Shown: piece by piece, positions 7,113 through 14,861 of the stretch
Layout of the letters: each line of letters begins with the position of its first letter
Position numbering within the stretch: position 1 is the first letter of the stretch
Source of the DNA: a bacterium
GTDB taxonomy: Bacteria > Margulisbacteria > Marinamargulisbacteria > SXXA01
Assembly: GCA_010027915.1 (NCBI GenBank)
Contig: RGUG01000001.1
Coordinates: forward strand, 1 to 21,772
Direction of reading: 5' to 3'
DNA: 21,772 nucleotides
Position numbers and translations under genes: made by a program
The notes under the pieces: generated by a model
The model's input: only the letters and a program-made list of their open reading frames with translations
Told to the model about the DNA's origin: nothing
Database searches by the model: none

Positions 7113-8902
7113 CCAACCGGTCCTTCATCCAATTTTTTGAATTGTAACTCATACAATTGTCGGTATCGACCATTCAAGGCCAATAACGACGCATGGGTTC
7201 CCCGTTCAACCAATTGCCCATTATCAATCACCAAAATTTGGTCCGCATGAATAATCGTCGACAACCGGTGGGCAATCACAAATGTGGTGCGTCCTTTCAT
7301 CAGGGTATCCAATGCCCGTTGAACCAATCGCTCCGATTTAACATCCAACGATGAAGTGGCTTCATCTAAAATTAAAATACTAGGGTTACGCAAAATCGCA
7401 CGGGCAATCGAAATGCGCTGTCGTTGCCCACCCGATAAGCGCAACCCACGATCCCCCACACGGGCAAAAACCCCTTTTTTGCGTCGTTCAATAAATTCCC
7501 ACGCATTGGCTTTTTTCGCGGCTTCTACCACCTCCTCAATGGTGGCATCAAATTGACTGTACCGAATGTTTTCTAAAATGGTCCCCCCAATCATCATATC
7601 CTCTTGCATCACCATGGCCATTTTGGAACGCAATTGATCCCGGTGAATATCCCGAATACTCACCCCATCAATCAAAATATCGCCCTGGTCCGCATCATAA
7701 AAACGGGGTATTAAATTAACCAGTGTGGTTTTACCCGCCCCTGACAAGCCCACCAAGGCCACCACCTGACCTGGCAAGGCTTCAAATGAGATGTCCGTCA
7801 AAACAGGCGAGTCAGGATGATAGGAAAACGAAACCCCCTTAAATTCAACATGACCCGATACGGGCACCGACACAGGAGAAACAGGGTCTTGAATCTCATC
7901 CTCTGTTTCCAACAATTCAAATAATCGGTCCACGGATACCCACGTTTGTTGAAAATTGGTGTACACCCTTGACATGGCAATCACAGGATCAATCATCAAA
8001 AAAATGCCCGCAAAAAAAGACATCAAAGACGGACCCGACATGTTACCAATCGAAATTTGATACGCACCAAACCAAATCACCGAAATCATGACCACAAATT
8101 GCAAGTAAGATAGACAAGGCTCAATGATGTTGCGATATCGCACCCCTTTGCGCGAAATGAAAATACTGCGATTGATTTCACGCTTAAAGCGTTTGTTTTC
8201 ACGGTTTTCGGCCCCATAGGCCTGAACCAATTTGAGATTGGATATCACTTCCTGAATCATTTGACCCACCCCCGACGCATGAGACTGACTTTGGGCCGAT
8301 ACCTTACGCAATTTCTCTCCCAATTTAGAGACCGCCAGCACCATAATCGGAAACACCGACAGGGTAAACAACGTCAAAAGGGGATTTAAAAACAACAAAT
8401 ACCCAAACAAGCCAATGAGGGTCAGGACGTTGGGAATCAATTCCCAAAACACGCTGGTAATGCCCTCACGGACCCGTTCGGCATCAGACGACAACCGGGT
8501 GGTCACATCCCCAATGGTGTGCTGGCGATAATAGGCCTGACTTAACTTGGTCAAATGAGCAAACACGGTCACCCGAATATCACGGCTAATATAAGACGCC
8601 GTCAGATACATCAAATACGCTTGACTGTATTGAACCGCCACCCGAACCAAAAAAAGCAACCCCGCATTCACGGCTTGGTTGGTAAAATTAACAAAATTCT
8701 GATTGCCAATTTCAGTGGTTAAGTCACGCGTCAATGGCAAAAAAAACGTATTGGCGGCACCAAATACCACGGCCAAACCCATCGAAACCAACACATGCCA
8801 CCGATACGGAAGTACAAACTCAAAAAGGCGATAAAGACGGGTTCGACGTGTTGAAACGGGGGGGGATTGCAACAAAAAACTCCTCACTAATCGCCACATC
8901 AT
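7109..8902 (-). CDS. ABC exporter, MsbA-like (fused membrane and ATPase domains)
   Basis: A 597-residue half-transporter with the layout of MsbA and other homodimeric exporters. The six-helix membrane domain covers about residues 25-330. The ATPase domain covers about 345-590, with Walker A GLSGAGKTT (Lys 391), signature LSGGQRQR, Walker B ILILDEATSSLD and H-loop IAHRLSTI. Intracellular-loop phrases TIGDVTTRLSSDAERVREG and KLVQAYGAENRE resemble lipid A/lipid flippases. Substrate cannot be proven from sequence; a lipid or lipopolysaccharide precursor is the best family-based guess. I prefer ATG 8902; a GTG at 8953 would add 17 residues that do not look like the family. It lies downstream of tRNA-Leu and upstream of cobA on the same strand. 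Confidence 0.9.
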   Translation of the reverse strand: MMWRLVRSFLLQSPPVSTRRTRLYRLFEFVLPYRWHVLVSMGLAVVFGAANTFFLPLTRDLTTEIGNQNFVNFTNQAVNAGLLFLVRVAVQYSQAYLMYLTASYISRDIRVTVFAHLTKLSQAYYRQHTIGDVTTRLSSDAERVREGITSVFWELIPNVLTLIGLFGYLLFLNPLLTLFTLSVFPIMVLAVSKLGEKLRKVSAQSQSHASGVGQMIQEVISNLKLVQAYGAENRENKRFKREINRSIFISRKGVRYRNIIEPCLSYLQFVVMISVIWFGAYQISIGNMSGPSLMSFFAGIFLMIDPVIAMSRVYTNFQQTWVSVDRLFELLETEDEIQDPVSPVSVPVSGHVEFKGVSFSYHPDSPVLTDISFEALPGQVVALVGLSGAGKTTLVNLIPRFYDADQGDILIDGVSIRDIHRDQLRSKMAMVMQEDMMIGGTILENIRYSQFDATIEEVVEAAKKANAWEFIERRKKGVFARVGDRGLRLSGGQRQRISIARAILRNPSILILDEATSSLDVKSERLVQRALDTLMKGRTTFVIAHRLSTIIHADQILVIDNGQLVERGTHASLLALNGRYRQLYELQFKKLDEGPVG

Positions 8903-9017
8903 GTGACAAGGGCACCCATGAATCAGCCAACGGACTACCCATTGCCAACCCACCCCATGACGAACCTAAATGATATATCTTCTTTCTTCTAACAAAAACG
9001 ACCCAAACATGAACACT

Positions 9018-9037
9018 TTGCTGCCAACAGGCAACAA
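9018..9037 (-). terminator. Hairpin downstream of tRNA-Leu (possible weak terminator)
   Basis: An inverted repeat with eight-base arms (TTGCTGCC / GGCAACAA, one wobble) and a four-base loop lies 6 bp past the tRNA 3' end. On the minus strand the T-rich sequence does not follow at once but begins about 13 bases later. It may be a processing or weak termination structure between the tRNA and the exporter gene. Confidence 0.35.
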
Positions 9038-9043
9038 CCAATA

Positions 9044-9130
9044 TGGTACCGAAGGCCGGAATCGAACCGGCACAGGGTTGCCCCTACAGGTTTTTGAGAC
9101 CTGCGCGTCTACCAATTCCGCCACTTCGGC
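9044..9130 (-). tRNA. tRNA-Leu (anticodon CAA)
   Basis: Read on the minus strand this is an 87-base class II tRNA with encoded CCA. The acceptor stem GCCGAAG pairs with CTTCGGT, including a G-U first pair. The D arm contains GAATTGGTAGA. The anticodon arm CAGGT-CTCAAAA-ACCTG gives anticodon CAA. The long variable arm (GGGGCAACCCTG region) is typical of leucine tRNAs, and the T arm is GCCGG-TTCGATT-CCGGC. It decodes UUG, which by eye is one of the most used Leu codons in the neighbouring genes. Confidence 0.96.
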
Positions 9131-9169
9131 AAGTAGATAAGGTCGTTTGGACTAGAAATTGGTGGGGTG

Positions 9170-9198
9170 AGTATACCCCTTCAATAGCCCCTTGTCAC
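9170..9198 (-). promoter_or_regulatory. Sigma70-type promoter of tRNA-Leu
   Basis: On the minus strand a -35 box GTGACA (9193-9198) is followed by exactly 17 bases and a -10 box TATACT (9170-9175). Transcription would begin around 9163, leaving a leader of about 33 bases to be removed from the tRNA by RNase P. The -10 lies in a small inverted repeat (GGGGT at 9164-9168, ACCCC at 9175-9179), which could be an operator or just a leader hairpin. Confidence 0.6.
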
Positions 9199-9484
9199 CC
9201 CCCATGTTACGAACAAGAAGGGATGCTCGATGGGTAAGCAAAATCGCACGGCTCAATTGAACATCCCTGTGGTCATGCGGTGTCACTCCCCATGAATCCG
9301 TGGCGGACTGCTACCATGCACCGGGTGAGCCAACCGCATGGACTGGTTACCGACACCCTCGCCTGCCGACAGAATAAGCAACCAGCACCCCCGCATCGCC
9401 AACTGTCGACTTGTCTTTTTTTGCCACCATCCCGTGCCAGTGCCCATGAATTAGATGATACATAGACCCGTATACACCCGGATC

Positions 9485-9660
9485 GATGTCATGAATGGCT
9501 GAAAAATAGGGGGTCCTTCATGGGAAAAATGGGTTGGCAGAACTGAGCTGGTAGGTCAGTGCGGCAACCATTGGGAATGGGAAAGCATGGGTCATCAATC
9601 GTAGCTGCACGTTTCAACCAAGCAGCGGTCGTTCATGTCACAGGACTGAGCCATGACGTC
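9485..9660 (+). ncRNA. Candidate structured RNA (unassigned)
   Basis: The segment can be drawn as one nested fold. A nine-pair closing stem is 9485-9493 with 9652-9660 (GATGTCATG/CATGACGTC, one G-U). It is followed by GCT/AGC (9498/9649), GGTCCT/AGGACT (9512/9642, one G-U) and CATG/CATG (9519/9634). An inner arm is AATGG-TTG with CAACCATT (9528-9536/9565-9572, one bulged G), capped by ACTGA/TCAGT. A second small arm is GCTGC/GCAGC (9604/9622). A -10-like TATACA lies at 9471-9476, but there is no good -35 box and no terminator. Stems of this size arise by chance in a sequence of this length, so this is only a candidate. It does not match RNase P RNA, tmRNA or SRP RNA motifs that I know. Confidence 0.22.
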
Positions 9661-9697
9661 CTTCACACAACAGGGAGGCGTGCGTCACAAGGGGTTT

Positions 9698-9719
9698 CAA
9701 GGAATATCCAAGGAATATC
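9698..9719 (+). repeat. 11-bp tandem duplication
   Basis: CAAGGAATATC occurs twice in direct succession (9698-9708 and 9709-9719) in the gene-free region. No gene is involved. Confidence 0.85.
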
Positions 9720-9755
9720 ACGAATGGGCACGAAAAAAAGCACGGGGCATTAAAA

Positions 9756-9779
9756 ATGGATCACTCAATGGATCACTCA
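9756..9779 (+). repeat. 12-bp tandem duplication
   Basis: ATGGATCACTCA occurs twice in direct succession (9756-9767 and 9768-9779), 36 bp after the 11-bp duplication. Two perfect micro-duplications this close suggest local slippage in unconstrained DNA. Confidence 0.85.
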
Positions 9780-10002
9780 TTATCAATCAAGAGAGACCAC
9801 CAAGCGTAACCAGTCATCACCCACCCAATCTGAACATGAAGAAAGAATGAATCGTGTGTAACGCTCACTTATTAAACAGGCATCCCCACACACAACCGAT
9901 CCGTCCAAAAAAACACGTATTCTTATGCCCACTTGCCGGCGACGAATGGGTTTTCTTCACTCAAAAAAACAACCCATACCAACCCCACACACAAAAAAAT
10001 TG

Positions 10003-10030
10003 CCTAATGACCCCTTTATCAGGTAGTTTT
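10003..10030 (+). promoter_or_regulatory. Hairpin upstream of leuA (possible attenuator-like element)
   Basis: CCTAATGA (10003-10010) pairs with TTATCAGG (10016-10023), with one mismatch and one G-U around a CCCCT loop. It is followed three bases later by TTTT (10027-10030). It sits about 50 bp before the leuA start. The stem is weak, the T run is short, and there is no Leu-rich leader peptide or T-box sequence before it, so a regulatory role is only possible. Confidence 0.22.
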
Positions 10031-10082
10031 AACGCAACATATCCCAAACCTAGGGATGTATCACACAAGAAAGAGGCGTCCC

Positions 10083-11615
10083 ATGACACGCATCTATATT
10101 TTTGATACCACCTTACGCGATGGTGAGCAGTCGCCTGGGTGTTCCATGAATAAAGAAGAAAAGCTAGACGTGGCACGACAACTCGAGCGACTCGGTGTGG
10201 ATGTAATTGAGGCAGGATTTGCCATCAGTTCAAAAGGTGACTTTGAATCCATTGAAGCGATCGCCCATGAAATCAGAACCCCCATCATCTGCAGCCTGTG
10301 CCGGGCATTACCTGGTGATATCGAAGCCGCGGCCCACTCCATCCGACATGCCGCCAAGCCACGCATCCACACATTTATCGCCACTTCCCCTATCCACATG
10401 GAGGCCAAATTAAGAATGACGCCCGATGAGGTCTTAAAACGGGCCGTCGAATCCGTCAAACTGGCCAAACAGTGGGTCGAAGACGTCGAATTTTCTTGCG
10501 AAGATGCCGGACGATCTGACCGGGATTTTCTCGCCAAGATTCTAACTGAAGTCATCAACGCCGGCGCCACCGTGGTCAACATCCCCGATACGGTGGGTTA
10601 TTTATTACCCCATGAAATGGGCGAATTAATTGCATATTTGCGTCACGCGGTTAACCCCATTCAAAACGCCATCGTATCGGTTCATTGTCACGATGACCTG
10701 GGATTCGCCACCGCCAACGCCATGGCCGGTGTCATGGCCGGTGCCACTCAAATTGAATGCACCATCAATGGGATTGGGGAACGGGCTGGCAATACCGCCC
10801 TCGAAGAAGTGGTGATGGCCATGCATACCCGTCAATCCACCCTTGGGTGCCATACGGGCGTGGTCACCACCGAACTGACCAAAACCTCCCGATTGGTAAG
10901 TAGTGTAACCGGCTCCAGCGTGCAGGCCAACAAAGCCATTGTGGGGGCCAACGCCTTTGCCCACGAATCGGGTATCCATCAAGATGGGGTATTAAAATCA
11001 AAACACACCTATGAAATCATGGATGCCCAAACCGTGGGTTTGCATCAAGGGGAATTGGTATTGGGCAAACACTCAGGGCGACATGCGTTTGGATCAAAGC
11101 TCACCGCATTGGGATATGACCTTAACAAGGCACAACAAGAAAAAGCCTTTGCACGATTCAAAGAAGTGGCTGACTCCAAAAAGACCGTCTCAGACGCCGA
11201 CATTCATGCCCTCATCGCCGATCAAGTCAGTCACGTCGATGAGTGCTATCAACTGCACTACATTCAAATTATAGCCGGCAACCGAACCCGTCCGCTGGCC
11301 TGTGTTCAACTCAAAACACAAGATCAGCTGTTAGAAGGGGTTCACGTGGGGGCCGGTCCGGTCGATGCCATTTTTCAAACCATCGACCAGTTGGTAGGGG
11401 AACCCATTCAATTGATTGATTTTTCGATTCATTCGGTCACCGGCGGAACCGATGCCTTGGCCGATGTCACGGTTCGCATCCAAGACGGATCCGAACGATT
11501 CACCGGGCGTGGCACCGATTTGGATGTCTTGGTCGCATCGGGTAAGGCCTATGTGCACGCCATCAACAAAATGCTCGCCCGACGACGTGACCCGCATCAA
11601 AAAGCAATGGAGTAA
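10083..11615 (+). CDS. leuA: 2-isopropylmalate synthase
   Basis: A full-length LeuA of 510 residues, the first committed enzyme of leucine synthesis, joining acetyl-CoA and 2-oxoisovalerate. The DRE-TIM barrel starts with FDTTLRDGEQSPG (residues 7-19). The metal site HCHDDLG is at 201-207, followed by INGIGERAGN. The C-terminal regulatory (leucine-binding) domain starts near residue 385. ATG 10083 is chosen because AAGAGG lies six bases upstream (10071-10076); an upstream in-frame start has no such site. It follows the 952-bp gap, so its promoter is presumably there, though none is clear. leuB starts 4 bp after its stop. leuC and leuD are not between or beside them. Confidence 0.95.
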   Translation: MTRIYIFDTTLRDGEQSPGCSMNKEEKLDVARQLERLGVDVIEAGFAISSKGDFESIEAIAHEIRTPIICSLCRALPGDIEAAAHSIRHAAKPRIHTFIATSPIHMEAKLRMTPDEVLKRAVESVKLAKQWVEDVEFSCEDAGRSDRDFLAKILTEVINAGATVVNIPDTVGYLLPHEMGELIAYLRHAVNPIQNAIVSVHCHDDLGFATANAMAGVMAGATQIECTINGIGERAGNTALEEVVMAMHTRQSTLGCHTGVVTTELTKTSRLVSSVTGSSVQANKAIVGANAFAHESGIHQDGVLKSKHTYEIMDAQTVGLHQGELVLGKHSGRHAFGSKLTALGYDLNKAQQEKAFARFKEVADSKKTVSDADIHALIADQVSHVDECYQLHYIQIIAGNRTRPLACVQLKTQDQLLEGVHVGAGPVDAIFQTIDQLVGEPIQLIDFSIHSVTGGTDALADVTVRIQDGSERFTGRGTDLDVLVASGKAYVHAINKMLARRRDPHQKAME

Positions 11616-11619
11616 CCCC

Positions 11620-12711
11620 ATGAATATAGCCATCATCGAAGGCGACGGAACAGGGCCTGAAGTCATATCCGAAGCCGTCAAAGTCTTAAAAGCCGTCTGC
11701 ACCCACCATCACATTCCCTTGTCATTGGAATACCTCGCAATCAATGGGTCCCGTTATCTTCAAACAGGTGAGCTGTTATCCGATCATGAAATCCAACACA
11801 TTCAAACCAAGTCTGCCGTACTATTGGGGGCCATTGGGCACCCCCAATGCCCACCCGGCGTACTGGAGCGGGGTATTTTATTAACCTTGCGATTTGCCCT
11901 TGACTTATACATCAACTTAAGACCCGTGAGGCGATACCCTTCTGTACCAACCCCCTTGCGATCACAAGAACCCCTCGATTACGTGGTGGTGCGAGAAAAC
12001 TCCGGGGGACTTTACACGGGGGTCGGGGGACGCTCGATGGTCAACACCCCCCACGAGGTGGCGGTTGAATCCATGGTGTACAATTACACCCAAGTTGAGC
12101 GTTGCATTCGGTATGCATTTGAGTTGGCCACCCGACGCCATGCCCATCATGCGTGGCAAGGGCTCACCGACGATGAAAAAAAAGCAGGTAAAATCGGTAA
12201 GGTGACATTGTGTGGCAAGTCCAATGTGTTAACCCATGTCTTTGCCCTATGGCAACGGGTCATGGATGAAATCAAAACGGACTTTCCCCGCATTGTCACG
12301 GACTATGTTCACGTCGATGCCATGTGCATTTACATGATTGAATGCCCCCAACGATTTGATGTGATTGTCACCGAAAACATGTTTGGGGACATTATCACCG
12401 ATTTGGCTGCGGTCACCCAAGGGGGAATGGGCGTTGCCTCAAGTGGCAACATTAACCCCTATGGGGTGTCCATGTTTGAACCCATTGGGGGAACCGCACC
12501 CGATTGGACCGGCAAAAACCAAATCAACCCCATTGCCGCCATTGGGGCCGTGCAAATGATGCTGGAGCATTTGGGACATAAGGGGGCTGCGGATGCCGTC
12601 GAGAAAGCCAAGGCCATCACGGTGGGCAAAATGCACAGCATGATCGCCGGTGAAATGGGATACACGACCTCAGAAGTAGGAGACATGGTGGTTGATTCCC
12701 TCACGATCTGA
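11620..12711 (+). CDS. leuB: 3-isopropylmalate dehydrogenase (isocitrate/isopropylmalate dehydrogenase family)
   Basis: A 363-residue NAD-dependent beta-hydroxyacid oxidative decarboxylase. Family phrases include [10 protein letters not shown] at the N-terminus, [37 protein letters not shown], the metal-site phrase [23 protein letters not shown], and [16 protein letters not shown] near the C-terminus. Being directly after leuA makes 3-isopropylmalate the expected substrate. The Arg-Pro region and the ...YTGVGG loop look more like the actinobacterial LeuB subtype than like E. coli LeuB, so a related hydroxyacid dehydrogenase cannot be wholly excluded. GGAG at 11609-11612 precedes the ATG. The cyclo-ligase gene starts right after its stop. 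Confidence 0.87.
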   Translation: MNIAIIEGDGTGPEVISEAVKVLKAVCTHHHIPLSLEYLAINGSRYLQTGELLSDHEIQHIQTKSAVLLGAIGHPQCPPGVLERGILLTLRFALDLYINLRPVRRYPSVPTPLRSQEPLDYVVVRENSGGLYTGVGGRSMVNTPHEVAVESMVYNYTQVERCIRYAFELATRRHAHHAWQGLTDDEKKAGKIGKVTLCGKSNVLTHVFALWQRVMDEIKTDFPRIVTDYVHVDAMCIYMIECPQRFDVIVTENMFGDIITDLAAVTQGGMGVASSGNINPYGVSMFEPIGGTAPDWTGKNQINPIAAIGAVQMMLEHLGHKGAADAVEKAKAITVGKMHSMIAGEMGYTTSEVGDMVVDSLTI

Positions 12712-12712
12712 G

Positions 12713-13237
12713 ATGATCAAGATACGAGACGCCATGTCATGGCAAGTGGTAAACGACGCATCCCGGCGTATTCGTCGTGCCATCAAAGCGTGGATCAGTC
12801 AACACACCATATCCCACATCATGGGGTATTACCCCACCCGCAATGAACCCAATGTGATGCCCCTGTTGCGTTGGGGGCTGCAACAAGGACATGCCGTCTA
12901 TCTACCCGCATGGGACGGGCACGCCTATGTGATGTCACCCTGGCACCCCCACCATGCGATGGACCAAGACCCATACGGCATTCCCACCCCAATGGTGCTA
13001 TCACCCCCTCCGCTGACCCATCAGCCATGCTTGTGGTTGGTACCCGGCCTTCTTTTTTCATCCCTGGGCCATCGATGGGGGTATGGTAAAGGGCATTATG
13101 ACCGCTTATTGAGCCAAGAAAATGGACCCAAGATGGGCGTCGCGTACCACTGGCAAGTGTATCCGAACCTCCCCCAACATTCCCACGACATTCCCATGAC
13201 CCATCTGGCCACCGAGACCGGTATTATCACGGTATGA
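12713..13237 (+). CDS. 5-formyltetrahydrofolate cyclo-ligase family protein
   Basis: A 174-residue protein of the 5-formyl-THF cyclo-ligase family (MTHFS, YgfA/Fau). It converts 5-formyl-THF to 5,10-methenyl-THF with ATP and returns the folate to one-carbon metabolism. The diagnostic nucleotide-binding motif is present as LGHRWGYGKGHYDRLL near residues 125-140 (family form RxGxGxGYYDR). PTRNEPN near residue 44 corresponds to the early substrate/phosphate loop. The protein is slightly short and its middle is Pro/His-rich, so it is a divergent member. ATG 12713 follows the leuB stop by one base; a TTG at 12692 inside leuB is less likely. The stop overlaps purK as ATGA. One-carbon supply fits the purine genes that follow. 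Confidence 0.82.
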   Translation: MIKIRDAMSWQVVNDASRRIRRAIKAWISQHTISHIMGYYPTRNEPNVMPLLRWGLQQGHAVYLPAWDGHAYVMSPWHPHHAMDQDPYGIPTPMVLSPPPLTHQPCLWLVPGLLFSSLGHRWGYGKGHYDRLLSQENGPKMGVAYHWQVYPNLPQHSHDIPMTHLATETGIITV

Positions 13238-14349
13238 CAGGGCATCGTCTGGGTATTTTAGGGGGGGGGCAACTGGGCTTGATGATGATTCAAGCCGGCA
13301 TCACGTTGGGGTACACGTTTAATACCTTGGATCCCGATCCCAAAGCACCCGCCCATCAAGTGAGTACCCAACGATTGGTAGCCCCCTATTCAGATCACGA
13401 CATGTTATCCCGTTTGTTTGAACAATCCGATTGGGTCACCACCGAATTTGAACACATTGATTGTGCCGCCATCGAATCCGTATGTGATGATCATGCCACC
13501 CGGTTTTGCCCTTCAACCCGTATTATTCAATTAATACAAGACAAAGGCACCCAATTTGAATGGTTAAAATCCAATGGGTTTCCCGTCCCCTCGTTTACGG
13601 TGCATCATCACCCTGGCAGGGCCTCCTTGCCACCTTTTCCCTTTGTGCAAAAAGACCGATTGGGTGGCTATGATGGCAAAGGGGTCCGCATCATTCATCA
13701 AGCCAGTGACCTGGCCAAGACCCCGTCGGTCTTTCAAACGTTTTTGGCCATTCAAAAAGAACTGTCGGTGATCGTGGTCAGAGACCATCATGGCACCATT
13801 TTGCATTATAACCCAACTGAAATTGAAACCCATCCCGATTCAAACATGCTACAACGGCTCATTAGCCCCGCACGGGTTGACCCAAGGATTGCAAAAGAAG
13901 CGGTAGAATGTGCGTGTGGCATAGCCCATCAATTGGGCATGGTAGGATGCATGGCGGTCGAATTTTTTGTGACCACTCAAAATGAATTATACATCAACGA
14001 AATGGCACCCCGCCCCCATAATTCAGGGCATCACACAATCGAATCGGCCAGTGTGTCCCAATTTATGCAACATGTTCGGGTGGTATCGGGGCTACCAGCA
14101 CAACCCTTTATTGAACAACCCGCTGTGCTACTTAATTTAGTGGGACCGCCTCATACCGTTGGCCCTGCCATGATTCAAGGAAGGGATGAGTATTGGCACT
14201 GTCCGGATGTGTTTTTTCATTGGTATGGTAAACACATCACATCCCCCTTCCGAAAAATGGGGCATGTGACTATACTAGGCAACTCGTTGTCCGAGGCATT
14301 GGCACAATCAGAGACCATTTTACGACGCGTTTCAGTGGGTGTAGCATGA
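13234..14349 (+). CDS. purK: 5-(carboxyamino)imidazole ribonucleotide synthase
   Basis: A 371-residue ATP-grasp enzyme that carboxylates AIR to N5-CAIR with ATP and bicarbonate in purine synthesis. It starts with the family phrase LGILGGGQLGLMM. WVTTEFEHID, QKDRLGGYDGKGV (ATP-grasp loop) and the diagnostic INEMAPRPHNSGHHTIE follow. The first Gly-rich loop is encoded with a run of nine G (13261-13269), a spot prone to slippage or sequencing indels, but the frame is intact here. It is coupled by ATGA overlaps to the cyclo-ligase gene and to purE. Confidence 0.95.
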   Translation: MTGHRLGILGGGQLGLMMIQAGITLGYTFNTLDPDPKAPAHQVSTQRLVAPYSDHDMLSRLFEQSDWVTTEFEHIDCAAIESVCDDHATRFCPSTRIIQLIQDKGTQFEWLKSNGFPVPSFTVHHHPGRASLPPFPFVQKDRLGGYDGKGVRIIHQASDLAKTPSVFQTFLAIQKELSVIVVRDHHGTILHYNPTEIETHPDSNMLQRLISPARVDPRIAKEAVECACGIAHQLGMVGCMAVEFFVTTQNELYINEMAPRPHNSGHHTIESASVSQFMQHVRVVSGLPAQPFIEQPAVLLNLVGPPHTVGPAMIQGRDEYWHCPDVFFHWYGKHITSPFRKMGHVTILGNSLSEALAQSETILRRVSVGVA

Positions 14350-14861
14350 CAAAAATTAGCATCATTATGGGTAGTCAATCTGATTTTGAAGTCATGAAAG
14401 CCGCCCATACATTTTTAACCGGAATGGGCATTCCGGTAGAACATACCATCGTATCCGCTCACCGAACCCCGCAACGCTTGTGTATGTATGCCGAAACCGC
14501 CCGCTCTCGTGGCCTATCGGTCATTATCGCAGGGGCCGGTGGGGCCGCCCATTTGCCGGGAATGGTGGCCGCCATGACCACCCTGCCCGTTATTGGGGTT
14601 CCCATTCGATCGACCCATTCCATCGATGGGTGGGACTCATTGTTATCCATCGTGCAAATGCCCACTGGGGTCCCCGTTGCCACGATGGCGATCAATGGGG
14701 CCACCAATGCGGCCATTTTGGCGACGCAAATCATGGCCCTTCAATCCCCCGAGTTAGCGGCCAAACTCGAGGCGTATAAACACACGCTATCCGAGGGCGT
14801 CATGGCATCCATTCAGACCATCGGACTTGAAGACCCATTGAAAGGCCATGCCAAAGGGTGA
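14346..14861 (+). CDS. purE: N5-carboxyaminoimidazole ribonucleotide mutase
   Basis: A 171-residue class I PurE that converts the PurK product N5-CAIR to CAIR. It has the phrases IIMGSQSDFEVM (residues 6-17), VSAHRTPQR with the active-site His, and IAGAGGAAHLPGMVA. These match bacterial class I rather than the animal-type class II enzyme, which agrees with the presence of purK next to it. The start overlaps the purK stop (ATGA). The stop overlaps the GTG start of the next gene (GTGA). Confidence 0.96.
   Translation: MTKISIIMGSQSDFEVMKAAHTFLTGMGIPVEHTIVSAHRTPQRLCMYAETARSRGLSVIIAGAGGAAHLPGMVAAMTTLPVIGVPIRSTHSIDGWDSLLSIVQMPTGVPVATMAINGATNAAILATQIMALQSPELAAKLEAYKHTLSEGVMASIQTIGLEDPLKGHAKG

Larger units (their letters stand above)
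9131..10082. other. 952-bp region without a recognisable gene
   Basis: I see no convincing protein gene on either strand. The short open frames (for example 9280-9465, 9559-9753, 9854-10105) show no ribosome site, no family motif and no codon use like the neighbours. Besides the tRNA promoter, the region holds possible paired segments at 9220-9225/9262-9267 (GGGATG/CATCCC). A nested hairpin is at 9323-9358 (GGGTG, AACC pairing GGTT, CACCC). A long-loop stem at 9367-9372/9403-9408 (CGACAG/CTGTCG) is followed by seven T at 9416-9422. There is also the foldable segment 9485-9660 and, near leuA, a 12-base direct repeat CCCCACACACAA at 9884 and 9983. It is the only long gap in an otherwise gapless window. 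Confidence 0.6.

Noticed and set aside
9043..9237. 64-codon open frame on the plus strand
   Set aside because: It is the reverse complement of tRNA-Leu and its promoter; no ribosome site and no family match.
9280..9465. 61-codon open frame starting MSLPMNPW
   Set aside because: No ribosome site, unusual composition for this genome, and it runs through the hairpin and T-run area.
9555..9598. GGTCAG followed by GGGAAAGCATGG, recalling SRP RNA helix 8
   Set aside because: The spacing between GGTCAG and the GAAGCAG-like part is far too long and the GGAA tetraloop is not placed correctly.
9999..10030. TTGCCT, 18 bases, TAGTTT as a leuA promoter
   Set aside because: The -10 matches the consensus at only half the positions and it overlaps the hairpin; too weak to call.
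9854..10105. 83-codon open frame before leuA as a possible leader peptide
   Set aside because: It has no run of Leu codons, no ribosome site, and ends inside leuA.
10257..10264. GCGATCGC (the HIP1 palindrome of cyanobacteria)
   Set aside because: A single chance occurrence inside leuA; I saw no enrichment, so it does not support a cyanobacterial origin.
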